DNA from: CAKSXP01 sp964609305
Lineage (GTDB): Bacteria > Bacillota > Clostridia > Oscillospirales > Oscillospiraceae
Reading direction: 5' to 3'
Assembly (NCBI GenBank): GCA_964609305.1
Contig: CAZSRK010000025.1
Coordinates: 1 to 34,791, forward strand
DNA length: 34,791 bases
A program made the position numbers and the translations under genes. The notes beneath the pieces are model-generated. The model was not told the origin of the DNA, made no database searches, and worked only from the letters and a program-made list of their open reading frames with translations. Below are positions 7,415 to 16,588 of this stretch, piece by piece (within the stretch, counting starts at the first letter, position 1; every line of letters starts with the position of its first letter).

Positions 7415-8804
7415 TGCAGCTTATGCGGCGTATGTCGCAGTGCGCGGAAATTCTGGCAGCTGGCTTGCTTCGACTACCGCATCAGGAGGCGCAGTTGCTG
7501 TAACACTGGACGACGGGAACGGTGGTTCGGAGACTATTAGTGTCCTTCCCGGCACGACGATAGTTCTGCCAACTCCCGCGGAACGCAACAACTACACCTT
7601 TGAAGGATGGACAGCGGAAAGCTCAAATGAAGTCATAGAAGCAGGAACTGGAGTTGAAGTTAACTCAGCCGTCACCTATACCGCCCAGTGGACGGGTTAT
7701 GGCGCTAATGTCTCCTTTAAGGACTTTGATGCGAAGGGAGCCAATAACACGGTCGACGTATCTATTGGCGATACCATTTACATTCGCGGCACAGATGGAG
7801 CGGATAAAGATGAAGTAGTAAATGGTAATTATACGTTGAACGACGTGTATAAGAGCGGCCATACATTCCTTGGCTGGGATTACGCAACCGATGAGTATGG
7901 CGGGGATGTTTTCACGGCTCGCTGGGCAAAAGACGTCACTATTAACGCTGTTTATGGCGAAAGTACTCAAGTGACTGAAAATGTTGGCGAGCAGGTTGGA
8001 GCTGTCTCCGGCTCGTATGTCGATGTTACATACACTAGCAGCGGTAATATTACCATTGCATCGAAAGATACGCTGAGCGTTGGTGGAGATTACAACGAAG
8101 TCGTGATTTTGACCAATAAAGATACCGGTGAATTTGCCGCGGCCTTTAATGTCACCGTCGTTGTCACCAGTACCGAGCAGGGGCCTTGGTTTGAGTCTGC
8201 CAGCATTGAAGTTCTTGTCAATGGTACAGGGACAAATGCACTGGAAGGTGTGAGCGGTAATGCAACCGTCACCTATTCCAGCAGCGATACGACTGTCGCG
8301 ACGGTTGATGAGAATACCGGCGTTGTGACCGGCGTCAGCGCTGGCACTGCTACTATCACCGCCACAATTTCTGCAACAGATAATTATCAGGCGGCGACCC
8401 GTACCTACACCGTCACCGTGAATCCCCAGACCTACACCGTTACCTTTGACGGCAACGGTAATGATGGCGGTATAGTACCTGTTGCTCGGACAGATGTTAC
8501 AGACGGCAGCACCATAACTGAGCCGATAAATGAACCCACCCGCACGGGCTATACTTTCATCGGCTGGTCTGCAACAAATAGTGCTGAAGACATCTGGGAC
8601 TTTGATACGGACACTGTCACCGGGCCCACCACCCTCTATGCCGTGTGGGCAGAGAACGCGCACACCGTGACCTTCCAGGCCGGCGATGGCGCATACTTCT
8701 ATTATGATGAGGATGAGAATCCGGTAACTGAAATTGAGATCAGCGTCCCCAAGGGCAGCACGATTCCTGCCGAATCGATTCCTGTGCCTGTAAAGCCCGG
8801 CTAA
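7398..8804 (+). pseudogene. Large surface/adhesin-like protein, second part ending in a nonsense codon
   Basis: This is the continuation of the unit that begins at 6740, in the next frame. It contains Listeria-Bacteroides (InlB_B/Flg_new) repeats recognised by the NYTFEGW, GHTFLGWDY and GYTFIGWSA cores with closing YTAQW or LYAVW. It also holds one Ig-like BIG_2 domain (SVEVLVNGT-like start, VTYSSSDTTVATVDENTG, VVTGVSAGTATITATI). It ends at TAA 8802-8804, where the sequence reads KPG-stop-SYTW. In the repeat the position after Gly is the conserved Tyr, so one base change from TAT or TAC created the stop; the same frame continues to 13643. There is no ribosome site at the start of this piece. 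Such repeats act as extended adhesive or spacer modules outside the cell (family knowledge). Confidence 0.8.
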
Positions 8805-8816
8805 AGCTATACTTGG

Positions 8817-11800
8817 ATGATTTCCGGCTACGAGCAAGAGGCAAACTTCGCAAATCCTGTTAACGAAAACCTTACCATCTATCTTACCATCTATGCTGAG
8901 TATACAGCCGAAACCTACCATGTCACCTATGTGTTCAACGATGGATCGAGAGAGGATTTTGAATACTCTGTCGATTATCATTACGGAGATCGTATAGACT
9001 ATGTCGAGAGTTTTGAGACTGAGGAGACTGCATACAAAGGCCACACCCTGGTAGGCTGGTTCAAAGACGAGGAACTCACGGATCAGTGGAATTTTGAAAC
9101 TGATACCATTACAGGCAACCTGACCCTGTACGCCAAATGGGAGCTCAACGATCAAACCGTTACTTACACCTCCTATAACGGGATGGACAATGACCCCGTC
9201 GAAGGCGTGACCCGTACATACAAGTATGGAGACGTCATCTATCTGGATTACAATGATGGCACCGCGCTGAGCGAATTGGAAATTGATGGAGACAAGATGC
9301 TGAGCGATCAGACAAGGGATGGCTACACCTTCATGGGTTGGTACGTTGAGGATGACGGCTGCACCTTCACCGCCCAGTGGAAGGAGATCACCTACACCGT
9401 GACCTTTGACCCCAACGGCGGCAGCTTTGAAGAGGGCGTGTCTTCCACCCTGGAGGTGGCTTACAGCGATGGCCAGATAACCGAAGAAGAGACCCCTGTC
9501 CCCAGCATGGACGGATATACTTTCGCCGGCTGGTACACGGGCCCTGCAGATGATGCAGCGATCTACGATTATAGTACATCAATCTCTGATTCCTTCACCC
9601 TCTATGCACACTGGACACAGACCACCTACACCGTGACCTATATTGGCAACGGCGGCGAGGCCACGATTGATGGGCTGGATGGGTACACCGAATACACCCA
9701 GACCATTTATGACACCAAGGGTCAGAGCTTTATCCTCAACCTGTTCGAACGCGAGGGTTACACCTTCATCGGCTGGACTTTGAAAGAGGACGGCAGCGGA
9801 AGCCTGTTTGCCGATGAGAAAGCCATCAGCAATCCCAGGAACATGACCCTCTATGCTCAGTGGGATGCCAATGAGTACACTGTAGTCTTTGACGCCAACG
9901 GCGGCAATATTGTCGGCGGCGGCGCAGCGGAGACCACGGTTCTTGACTTCGGCGAAACTCTGAACATTCCAACACCTGAAAAAGACGGCTATACTTTCAC
10001 TGGCTGGTTCTATACGGACGAAACAACGCTCAGCGTGTATGAGGCCGGAACGGAAGTAGAATACAAAGAGCCGTACAATCTTACCCTGCTGGCCGGATGG
10101 GCTCCCAACAGCTATTACATCACCTTTGATGCAGGCGAAGGGGTAATCAAGGACAGCAATGGTGAGAACTCGGTACAATATCATATCACCTATGACGGAT
10201 CATATACTGTCCCCGTCGCCGAGCGGACCGGCTATGAATTCAAAGGCTGGTACGACGATGACGAGAACCTCGTGTATGAGGGCGGCGAGACGACGACCCT
10301 TACCATCGCCGAAGACTGCACCCTGACCGCAGGATGGGAGCAGGAGCGCTACTCCGTAACCTTTGTCTCGGACGATGTAAGCCGCACCCGGGCCAACGCG
10401 TATACCTACGGTCAGACCATTCCTGAGCCTTTCTCCTTCAGCAAGGACGGCTATACCCTGGAGGGCTGGTATACACAGCCCGACGGTGGCGGCGATAAGT
10501 GGGATTTCGCAACCAGCACCATCATAAGCGATCTGACTCTCTATGCCAATTGGGAGCCCATTGTCTATACGGTCAGCTATGACGCCTGGGCTGGAGATGG
10601 GAATGAGCCCACTGACGGTGAGCAGAAATTCTATTATAATGAAGTTATCACTATCGACCCCAACGGCGGTATATATGACGGGTCTGCCGAGGTAGCAATT
10701 CAGGCGGATTATACCCTGGATGAGCCCACGCGGAACAACTACACTTTCACCGGCTGGTACTTTGACTCTAGCTCTTACACCTTCACTGCTCAGTGGACGG
10801 AAATCACCTACATCGTGACCTTCATCGGTAACGGCGGCGAGGCTACGATTGAAGGTGTGCCGGGTTACACCGAATACACTCAGACCCTCTATGCTGACCA
10901 GACCGGGCAGAAGCTGATTGCAAACCTGTTCGAGCGCGAAGGCTATACTTTCACCGGATGGTCCACTAAGCAGGAGGGTGGAACCCTTTGGTCTGATGGC
11001 CGAACCATCAGCAGCCCGCGGAACCTGACCCTCTATGCACAGTGGGAGGTCTCTGAATACACCGTCACTTTCCATGGCAACGGGGGATATACTTCGTACA
11101 ACAGCACAACCTATACCGAAACTGTTACTCACGGATACGTTCTGTCTCTTCCGGCATATGACCTGTTTACCCGCCAGGGCTATGTGTTCCTTGGCTGGTC
11201 GGACGAGCCAAATACGGAGATAGACTATGAAGTCGGCACAGCAACGATCCCCGTAAGCGGAGAAACTCATCTCTACGCTGTCTGGGCACAGGTAGTGGAC
11301 TTCGGAAACATTACCTATGGCACGCCTGGTACAGAAATAGAGATACGAGACGTTCAGTACGGGAACATCATCTCTGATATTTCTGGTGCTACAAACTTCC
11401 GGGCGCAGAGAGACGAGGATAATGACTGGGCGGAGCTCAGTATCAATCCTAAAATCAACCTCACACCCGGCAGCTACACGGAGCTGATTACCGTTACCCT
11501 TGAAAACGGGGAGACTCATTACATCCAGGCAATGGTGAACGTCACCCTAGGCGACATCACGGTTGGTATTGTTGACCCGAAAGACTTCTATGTAGTGGAC
11601 GATGAAATAACCGTGTACGTCGAGGCCGCGCCTAATCAGAGCCTGACGCTGGAAGTCACCGGCAATACCGGTGGCGCACTGGAAGAGATAATGGGACTGA
11701 CCGAGGACGCGGAAAATCCCGGCCACTACTACGCCACATATAAAGTGACGTCCATACCTGAGAATGAGCTGAGTCTAACCTTCAATGTCTGGCTGGGCGA

Positions 11801-13643
11801 GAACGTTGTGGCGACCAATACGGAAGCCGTCGCGTTGCGCACCGTGCTCTATGTCACTATGACAGAGAGTGACGGCGGCGCCATCGGCCCCGACAGCCTT
11901 GCCATTACCCTGAAGGACGCCAATGATACCAGCCGGAGCCAGACCTTCAGCTATGACACTGAAGGAGGCAGATATTACACCTTCGTGGACAAGTCCGGAT
12001 GGGACTACATACAAATCGACGCCAATGACGGCCGGAGCCTTACCCTCTGGTACACCACTATGATCCCGGAGCAGATGCTTGCCGACGCCCTTCTTGGTGA
12101 CTACGGCATTGTCAATGCCAGTTACCAGTTTGCAGGCTATACCGTTGAGGCGACACTGTCCATCAATGGTGAACCTGTTGATAATGTCAGCTATACCCTG
12201 ACCGGTAACTACGGTGCGGACATCAACTTCAACGCGCTGATAGTCTGGGCGGCAGATCAGGCATCTTACCTGTATGGCAATCCTCAGACAGACCGGTATA
12301 ACACCACCATCACCAATATGGCAGGGGAGACTCTGACCTCCGGCAAGTACGGTGAGGAAAACAGCCTGATGACTTGGGGCGAAAACAACACCCTTCAGGT
12401 AAATATTGACATTACCGTAGAGTACAAGGTTGCCTTCATGTACAATGGGTCCACAGATGACACGTTGGAGGTTGCCGCCGTGTATGTGAAACCCGGCGAG
12501 ACAGTGGAAGCGCCCGAGACTGCGCCTGCACGCACCGGCTACACTTTCAGCGGTTGGTACACGGACGCTGCATGCACACAGGAGTATAACTTCGACACGC
12601 CGGTGACCGACAACCTGAATCTCTATGCCAAGTGGACGATCAACACTTATACGGTACAGTTCCACAATGGATACGAGGGTATCTATCCCGACGGTACCGA
12701 CTGGGAGGCACAGGAGATCGTATATCTGGGCACGGTAAGCCCGGTCCCGGAGCCTGAGCGAGAAGGCTATAAGTTCCTTGGCTGGTTCAAGGCCGACGGC
12801 ACTCAGTGGGATTTCAGTGACTACCAGGTCACCGAAGATACGACCCTGTATGCACACTGGGAGCAGCTTAGCTATCAGTTGACCTACGATCTTCACCCCG
12901 GCAGCGGAGCAGTGACGAACGCAGAAGAGTTTACGGATGGAACTGTTTACTATGGTGATACAATCCAAGAGCCGGAAAATGATCCGATTCTCGAAGGATA
13001 TGTATTCCAGGGCTGGTATCTGGACGCAAGCTATGAAAACGAGGCACAGTTCCCCATCACCGTGACCTGCGACGTGACCCTCCATGCCAAGTGGGCGGAG
13101 GCCGTCACTGTGACCTTCATCCTGAACGACGGCACGGACAACTACTATACCGTGCAGGTTGCCAAGGGAAGTGCTATCCCGGAGCAGACTAATCCCACAC
13201 TGGATGGCTATGAATTTGTTGGCTGGTTCGCTGAGGATGGAAAATGGACAACCACCTGGGACTTCAATACTATCATCGAAGAGCCAGTAACGCTGACGGC
13301 CGGCTGGGAGACTCTGACAGGCCTTGCCACTTTCTTCAACAAGACCTCGACGTCGACCTATGTCCGTATCCAGCTGACCCACATCGACGGCTCGGTCACA
13401 CCGGCCAACGGGATCACGGACCTGACGCTGACAGCTAAAAGCTCTGACGGCAACACCACTTATTTTACAGGTGTGACAATGACTGAAATCACTGAGGGAG
13501 ACGACGCCTGGCAGTCTGATTGGGACGCCGGCCAGTACGCCTACTACTACGCTTCCCATCCCTCCCTGGCCGGAAAGTCCGGCACGCTGTCCCTGACAGC
13601 AGAAGGGTACACCTTTACCTCAATTTCCTCCAGCAGTGACTGA
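8817..13643 (+). CDS. Large surface/adhesin-like protein, third part: Listeria-Bacteroides repeat array
   Basis: A 1,608-codon frame continuous with the previous piece apart from TAA 8802. Its first ATG (8817) has no ribosome site, so it is unlikely to be an independent gene. I count about 14 Flg_new/InlB_B repeats: ten in tandem up to about 11290, then a ~390-residue non-repeat region (11290-12420), then four more to about 13310. The C-terminal ~110 residues (from TGLATFFNKTSTSTYVRIQL) are a different beta-rich domain ending SSSSD. There is no SLH domain, LPXTG motif or transmembrane anchor at the C-terminus. The next gene, 68 nt on, encodes a separate SLH protein that may supply the cell-wall attachment (inference). 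Base composition shifts towards A/C-rich codons compared with its neighbours. Confidence 0.82.
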   Translation: MISGYEQEANFANPVNENLTIYLTIYAEYTAETYHVTYVFNDGSREDFEYSVDYHYGDRIDYVESFETEETAYKGHTLVGWFKDEELTDQWNFETDTITGNLTLYAKWELNDQTVTYTSYNGMDNDPVEGVTRTYKYGDVIYLDYNDGTALSELEIDGDKMLSDQTRDGYTFMGWYVEDDGCTFTAQWKEITYTVTFDPNGGSFEEGVSSTLEVAYSDGQITEEETPVPSMDGYTFAGWYTGPADDAAIYDYSTSISDSFTLYAHWTQTTYTVTYIGNGGEATIDGLDGYTEYTQTIYDTKGQSFILNLFEREGYTFIGWTLKEDGSGSLFADEKAISNPRNMTLYAQWDANEYTVVFDANGGNIVGGGAAETTVLDFGETLNIPTPEKDGYTFTGWFYTDETTLSVYEAGTEVEYKEPYNLTLLAGWAPNSYYITFDAGEGVIKDSNGENSVQYHITYDGSYTVPVAERTGYEFKGWYDDDENLVYEGGETTTLTIAEDCTLTAGWEQERYSVTFVSDDVSRTRANAYTYGQTIPEPFSFSKDGYTLEGWYTQPDGGGDKWDFATSTIISDLTLYANWEPIVYTVSYDAWAGDGNEPTDGEQKFYYNEVITIDPNGGIYDGSAEVAIQADYTLDEPTRNNYTFTGWYFDSSSYTFTAQWTEITYIVTFIGNGGEATIEGVPGYTEYTQTLYADQTGQKLIANLFEREGYTFTGWSTKQEGGTLWSDGRTISSPRNLTLYAQWEVSEYTVTFHGNGGYTSYNSTTYTETVTHGYVLSLPAYDLFTRQGYVFLGWSDEPNTEIDYEVGTATIPVSGETHLYAVWAQVVDFGNITYGTPGTEIEIRDVQYGNIISDISGATNFRAQRDEDNDWAELSINPKINLTPGSYTELITVTLENGETHYIQAMVNVTLGDITVGIVDPKDFYVVDDEITVYVEAAPNQSLTLEVTGNTGGALEEIMGLTEDAENPGHYYATYKVTSIPENELSLTFNVWLGENVVATNTEAVALRTVLYVTMTESDGGAIGPDSLAITLKDANDTSRSQTFSYDTEGGRYYTFVDKSGWDYIQIDANDGRSLTLWYTTMIPEQMLADALLGDYGIVNASYQFAGYTVEATLSINGEPVDNVSYTLTGNYGADINFNALIVWAADQASYLYGNPQTDRYNTTITNMAGETLTSGKYGEENSLMTWGENNTLQVNIDITVEYKVAFMYNGSTDDTLEVAAVYVKPGETVEAPETAPARTGYTFSGWYTDAACTQEYNFDTPVTDNLNLYAKWTINTYTVQFHNGYEGIYPDGTDWEAQEIVYLGTVSPVPEPEREGYKFLGWFKADGTQWDFSDYQVTEDTTLYAHWEQLSYQLTYDLHPGSGAVTNAEEFTDGTVYYGDTIQEPENDPILEGYVFQGWYLDASYENEAQFPITVTCDVTLHAKWAEAVTVTFILNDGTDNYYTVQVAKGSAIPEQTNPTLDGYEFVGWFAEDGKWTTTWDFNTIIEEPVTLTAGWETLTGLATFFNKTSTSTYVRIQLTHIDGSVTPANGITDLTLTAKSSDGNTTYFTGVTMTEITEGDDAWQSDWDAGQYAYYYASHPSLAGKSGTLSLTAEGYTFTSISSSSD
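9624..9873 (+). repeat. Near-duplicate repeat module, copy 1
   Basis: A ~250-nt module reading YTVTYIGNGGEATI, then DGYTEYTQT, FEREGYTFIGW and LYAQW. It is much closer to the module at 10806-11055 than to its neighbours, so part of the array was copied as a block. Confidence 0.75.
10806..11055 (+). repeat. Near-duplicate repeat module, copy 2
   Basis: Reads YIVTFIGNGGEATI, then GYTEYTQT, FEREGYTFTGW and LYAQW. The modules ahead of both copies also share an unusual short form ending YTFTAQW(T/K)EIT, which supports a block duplication followed by divergence. Confidence 0.75.
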
Positions 13644-13649
13644 GACAAT

Positions 13650-13678
13650 GAGGTGGGGGGGAGATTTCCTCCCACCTC
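13650..13678 (+). promoter_or_regulatory. Intercistronic hairpin between repeat protein and SLH gene
   Basis: GAGGTGGG...CCCACCTC forms a GC-rich stem 6 nt after the stop of the repeat protein. No T-run follows, so it is more likely an mRNA-stability or partial-termination element than a full terminator. Confidence 0.5.
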
Positions 13679-13711
13679 GCTTAAAAACAATTTAGAAAGG
13701 AGACGTGCTAT

Positions 13712-14791
13712 ATGCGCAGATTGAAAATCTGTCTGGCCCTTATGCTGGCCCTTATGCTGGCCCTTGTGCTGGCGCTGGGCTGTGGTGTGCCCGTCCTGGC
13801 TGTGGATATCGATGTCGGCGGCGGTGACTTTGAGTACCCTGACGATACACCCGGCGGCGGTGGCGGCGGAGTTGTCATATCCTATTACACCGTGACCGTT
13901 GAAGACACGGAAAACGGCTCAGCCACGGCCAGTGCCACAAGGGCGCCCAGCGGTCAGACCATCACGATCACCGCTACCCCCAACGAGGGGTATAAGGTCG
14001 CTTCCGTCACCGTGACCCGCAATACCGGCAACACGGAGATTGACGTCAACGTCCAGTCAGACGGGCGTTATACCTTTACCATGCCCGCCAGTAATGTGAC
14101 TGTCAATGTCACCTTTGCGCGGAATAACGACCCGGATTCCACCGGCGTTTCCGACTGGCTCATTACTAAGGAGCATATCCAGTACCTCGAGGGTTACCCC
14201 GGAGGCAGCTTCGGCCCGAATAACAACATGACCCGCGCCGAGGCCGCCCAGATGTTCTACAACCTGCTACTGGACAAGAACGTGTCCATCACCGTTACCT
14301 TTGACGATGTAGATGATGACGCCTGGTACGCAGAAGCAGTGAACACTCTGGCCTCCCTTAGTATTATCGACGGCGTGGGTAACAACCGGTTTGACCCCGA
14401 GCGTTCCATCACCCGCGCTGAGTTCGTCACTATCGCCATGCGCTTTACCAACGGCACACTGGACGGAGAGAACATCTTCCCGGATGTGAGCGAGGGAGCC
14501 TGGTACTATGATTATGTGGTGGGAGCCATCCAATACGGCTGGATTAACGGCTATCCCAACGGGTATTTTGGCCCCAACGATACCATCACCCGTGCAGAAG
14601 TGACCGCCATTGTCAACCGTATGCTGGGCCGCAGCGCCGATGAGAGCTATGTGGACAGCCACCAGGCCGATCTGGTACAGTTTGGCGACCTTGGACGCAG
14701 CCACTGGGCCTATTACAACATCATGGAGGCCACTAACGCACACGGCTACACCGTGGCGGCAGACGGCGAGGATTGGACAGGCCTATCCTGA
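13712..14791 (+). CDS. SLH-domain surface protein
   Basis: 359 residues. A signal peptide has a long LMLALMLALVLALGC core encoded by a small tandem repeat of CTTATGCTGGCC. A short Gly-rich linker follows, then a ~75-residue beta domain (VTVEDTENGSATASATRAPSGQ, about 60-135) of the Gly-x-Tyr bacterial-repeat type. Three S-layer homology domains follow, at about 150-190 (GYPGGSFGPNNNMTRAEAAQM), 198-245 (GVGNNRFDPERSITRAEFVTI) and 255-308 (GYPNGYFGPNDTITRAEVTAI). SLH domains bind pyruvylated secondary wall polymers and hold proteins on the cell surface (family knowledge). The ATG has AAAGGAGA 10 nt upstream. It follows the repeat protein by 68 nt and ends at a terminator, so the two are likely one operon. 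GC-rich linker codons differ from the repeat gene. Confidence 0.93.
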   Translation: MRRLKICLALMLALMLALVLALGCGVPVLAVDIDVGGGDFEYPDDTPGGGGGGVVISYYTVTVEDTENGSATASATRAPSGQTITITATPNEGYKVASVTVTRNTGNTEIDVNVQSDGRYTFTMPASNVTVNVTFARNNDPDSTGVSDWLITKEHIQYLEGYPGGSFGPNNNMTRAEAAQMFYNLLLDKNVSITVTFDDVDDDAWYAEAVNTLASLSIIDGVGNNRFDPERSITRAEFVTIAMRFTNGTLDGENIFPDVSEGAWYYDYVVGAIQYGWINGYPNGYFGPNDTITRAEVTAIVNRMLGRSADESYVDSHQADLVQFGDLGRSHWAYYNIMEATNAHGYTVAADGEDWTGLS

Positions 14792-14826
14792 CGCAGGTTG
14801 CGTAAGTGAAAACATGAAATAGAAAG

Positions 14827-14882
14827 CGGCGCCCCTTTTGCCGAACGGTATAGAATACCCGACGGCAGAAGGGGCGCTTTTG
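14827..14882 (+). terminator. Terminator of the surface-protein operon
   Basis: GCGCCCCTT-T-TGCCG pairs with CGGCA-G-AAGGGGCGC across a 19-nt loop and is followed by TTTT. It lies 36 nt past the SLH gene stop. Confidence 0.8.
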
Positions 14883-14911
14883 GTATCATTTATGAGATCA
14901 GGACAAGAGAA

Positions 14912-14943
14912 CTCCCCGCTGCCGGCGCGCCGGTAACGGGGAG
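14912..14943 (-). terminator. Probable terminator of the TIGR04076 gene
   Basis: CTCCCCG-CTG-CCGGC and GCCGG-TAA-CGGGGAG form an interrupted hairpin 18 nt past the stop on the minus strand, followed by a weak T-rich stretch (TTCTCTTG). Confidence 0.5.
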
Positions 14944-14960
14944 CTGGTTATGAGCGTTGA

Positions 14961-15284
14961 TCAAAAAACAGGGGCTTCGTCGTCCTCATAGGCCTCCAGC
15001 TTGAAAATCACTGGCCGGACGCCGTCGTTACAGCAGGCGATGTGGACTGCGTCGTGCCCGAAAACAAGCCCCCCGCCGGCGAGAGTGGTGGCCTGCAGGC
15101 ATATGGCCTGCCACGCCATGGCGCAGAAGTTTTTCGGACACTCGTTTCCAAAAGGTCCGGACGTGAGGAACACGTCGCCCTCTTTCATCATGTCGCACGG
15201 CTTGAAATCAGGAAAGGGTATGTACTCCTTTGCCAGATCGGGATAGAATTCCCTTTTCAATACTGTGATTTTGCATTTTTTCAT
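14961..15284 (-). CDS. TIGR04076 family protein
   Basis: 107 residues matching the small TIGR04076 family of Clostridia and related anaerobes. It has the N-terminal KCKITVLKREFYPDLAKEY segment, the central MMKEGDVFLTSGPFG and CAMAWQAI stretches, and the C-terminal CCNDGVRPVIFKLEAYE. Cysteines at the CP-x-x-F-C-A and A-C-C-N-D-G positions are characteristic, so a metal or redox role is possible, but the family has no established function. It has its own promoter (TATAAT/TTTACA on the minus strand at 15396-15424) and a hairpin behind it, so it is probably monocistronic. It is divergent from the LysR gene at 15604. Confidence 0.85.
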   Translation of the reverse strand: MKKCKITVLKREFYPDLAKEYIPFPDFKPCDMMKEGDVFLTSGPFGNECPKNFCAMAWQAICLQATTLAGGGLVFGHDAVHIACCNDGVRPVIFKLEAYEDDEAPVF

Positions 15285-15395
15285 CGGATAACACTTCTTA
15301 AATATATTTTGGCTCCTTAGGGGCTATTACGTCTTCAAGGAGATACCAATCCTCTGTATAAGCCATGGGGGAATATACGAAGTTTTCTTAATGCT

Positions 15396-15424
15396 ATTAT
15401 ACAAGATAAAACGGTAACTGTAAA
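15396..15424 (-). promoter_or_regulatory. Promoter of the TIGR04076 gene
   Basis: On the minus strand TTTACA (15424-15419), 17-bp spacer and TATAAT (15401-15396). It lies 112 bp ahead of the start codon. Confidence 0.65.
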
Positions 15425-15542
15425 TGATAAGAGGCGCCAATTTCAGCGCCTTAATCATTTATGTTATAGAGGCAGCTTCTCCTGCCGCAAGTTTTACAAC
15501 TTGCCGGTCCGCTAACGCCAGTTTGTATTTTTCTTTCCATTT

Positions 15543-15560
15543 CTGTATGCTATAATACAG
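15543..15560. promoter_or_regulatory. Palindrome overlapping the -10 of the third LysR gene
   Basis: CTGTAT-GCTATA-ATACAG is an inverted repeat that covers the -10 TATAAT (15551-15556). Its T-N11-A geometry and position suggest autorepression by the LysR protein encoded just downstream (inference). Confidence 0.5.
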
Positions 15561-15603
15561 AAAAGCTCTTGCATTTCGTGGACGGAAAGGAATAGGGGTA
15601 AGT

Positions 15604-16497
15604 ATGGAGCTAAAACAACTGCAATATTTTCTTTCTGTTGCGGAACAGCTCAATTTCAGCAAAGCCGCTCAGCTTCTCTATGTATCCCAACCACTGCTTA
15701 GCCAACAGATCGCGGAACTGGAACGGCAGCTGGGTGTCACTCTGTTCATACGCAGCCGCCGATCGGTGCAATTGACGCCGGCGGGTATCGCGTTGGTACA
15801 GCAGGCTCGGTCCATTCTGGAACAGGTTAATAAAATTGCCCCACTGGTACAGCGTGTGGCGGCGGGTGTAGGAATGGAACACGATCTGAATATCGGCTAT
15901 GAAGAGGTTTTTGAGCGCACCCGGCTGACGCAGGCATTATTGCGCTTTCACGAGCAGAACCCCTCCTATCATGGATATCTCTCATGTTATACCCTCGGCC
16001 AGATCATGAAGGAACTCAGTGACGGCAAGATAGACCTGGGGTTTACGCTGCTGCCCAACAAAAAGCTTCAGCCCGAGCTGGAACTTCGTACCGTTGGGGA
16101 GGATACCCTGGTGCTGCTGGGTGCGTCTGCTTTCCTGCCTGAGGTAAATATGGCATCCTTTTTAAAACTGGCCGAGCGTCTGCCCATGCTGCTGATGGAT
16201 AATGACTCCCGGGGCATGAGCTCGATCGTCTCTCTGTGTGACAGTCTGGGAATCCGCACGCAGTACCGCTTTTACCACAGCGTGGGTTCTATCCTTATGA
16301 ATGTAGAGACCGGCTCAGGTGTTGCAATCCTGCCCGGCTCAGTGGTGGCGACCTATGCCAGCCCCTACCTCGCAACTCTGCCGTTGACCGGCTACGAGGA
16401 AGCAAAACTCACGCTGGCCGCGTGTTGGAGCCGTATGAACGCAAACCCGGCGATATCTGCCTTTTTGAATACATTAGACGAAAGCGGCAAACCGTGA
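15604..16497 (+). CDS. LysR-family transcriptional regulator
   Basis: 297 residues with the classic N-terminus MELKQLQYFLSVAEQLNFSK, a winged HTH through about residue 62 (AAQLLYVSQPLLSQQIAELE) and an effector-binding domain to the end. The C-terminal half has the pattern seen in CynR/CbbR-like members (GDGKIDLGF-type strand, LVLLGASAF, MNVETGSGVAILPGS). It is flanked by the divergent TIGR04076 gene and, after a 260-bp gap with two strong hairpins, by the convergent M24-family gene. An overlapping palindrome at its own promoter suggests autoregulation. The target and inducer are unknown. Confidence 0.92.
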   Translation: MELKQLQYFLSVAEQLNFSKAAQLLYVSQPLLSQQIAELERQLGVTLFIRSRRSVQLTPAGIALVQQARSILEQVNKIAPLVQRVAAGVGMEHDLNIGYEEVFERTRLTQALLRFHEQNPSYHGYLSCYTLGQIMKELSDGKIDLGFTLLPNKKLQPELELRTVGEDTLVLLGASAFLPEVNMASFLKLAERLPMLLMDNDSRGMSSIVSLCDSLGIRTQYRFYHSVGSILMNVETGSGVAILPGSVVATYASPYLATLPLTGYEEAKLTLAACWSRMNANPAISAFLNTLDESGKP

Positions 16498-16516
16498 CAG
16501 CCTGAAAAATGATGTT

Positions 16517-16545
16517 ACTTTCACACTGCACAGCAGTGTGAAAGT
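16517..16545. repeat. Perfect inverted repeat (13-bp arms)
   Basis: ACTTTCACACTGC-ACA-GCAGTGTGAAAGT lies 19 nt behind the LysR stop. No T-run follows on either strand. It is the first of two equal-size hairpins in this gap. Confidence 0.7.
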
Positions 16546-16559
16546 CCTTGATGCGGTCG

Positions 16560-16588
16560 CTGCACGCCTTGCCGGGCAAGGCGTGCAG
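16560..16588. repeat. Second perfect inverted repeat (13-bp arms)
   Basis: CTGCACGCCTTGC-CGG-GCAAGGCGTGCAG has the same 13-3-13 geometry as the hairpin 43 bp upstream but a different sequence. The stretch that follows to about 16680 has no gene; the pair may belong to a small non-coding repeat element (inference). Confidence 0.65.

Larger units (their letters stand above)
15285..15603. other. Divergent intergenic region between TIGR04076 and LysR genes
   Basis: Besides the two promoters, it holds an imperfect hairpin at about 15422-15460 (AATGAT, GGCGC / GCGCC, ATCATT) with no T-run, perhaps a regulatory fold. No gene is seen. Confidence 0.5.

Noticed and set aside
7665..13559. Very long minus-strand frames opposite the repeat protein (about 440 to 590 codons each)
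   Set aside because: They lie opposite a strongly protein-like repeat array and their translations show no domains. Codon bias of the plus-strand repeats (few TTA, CTA or TCA in register) leaves the antisense frame open.
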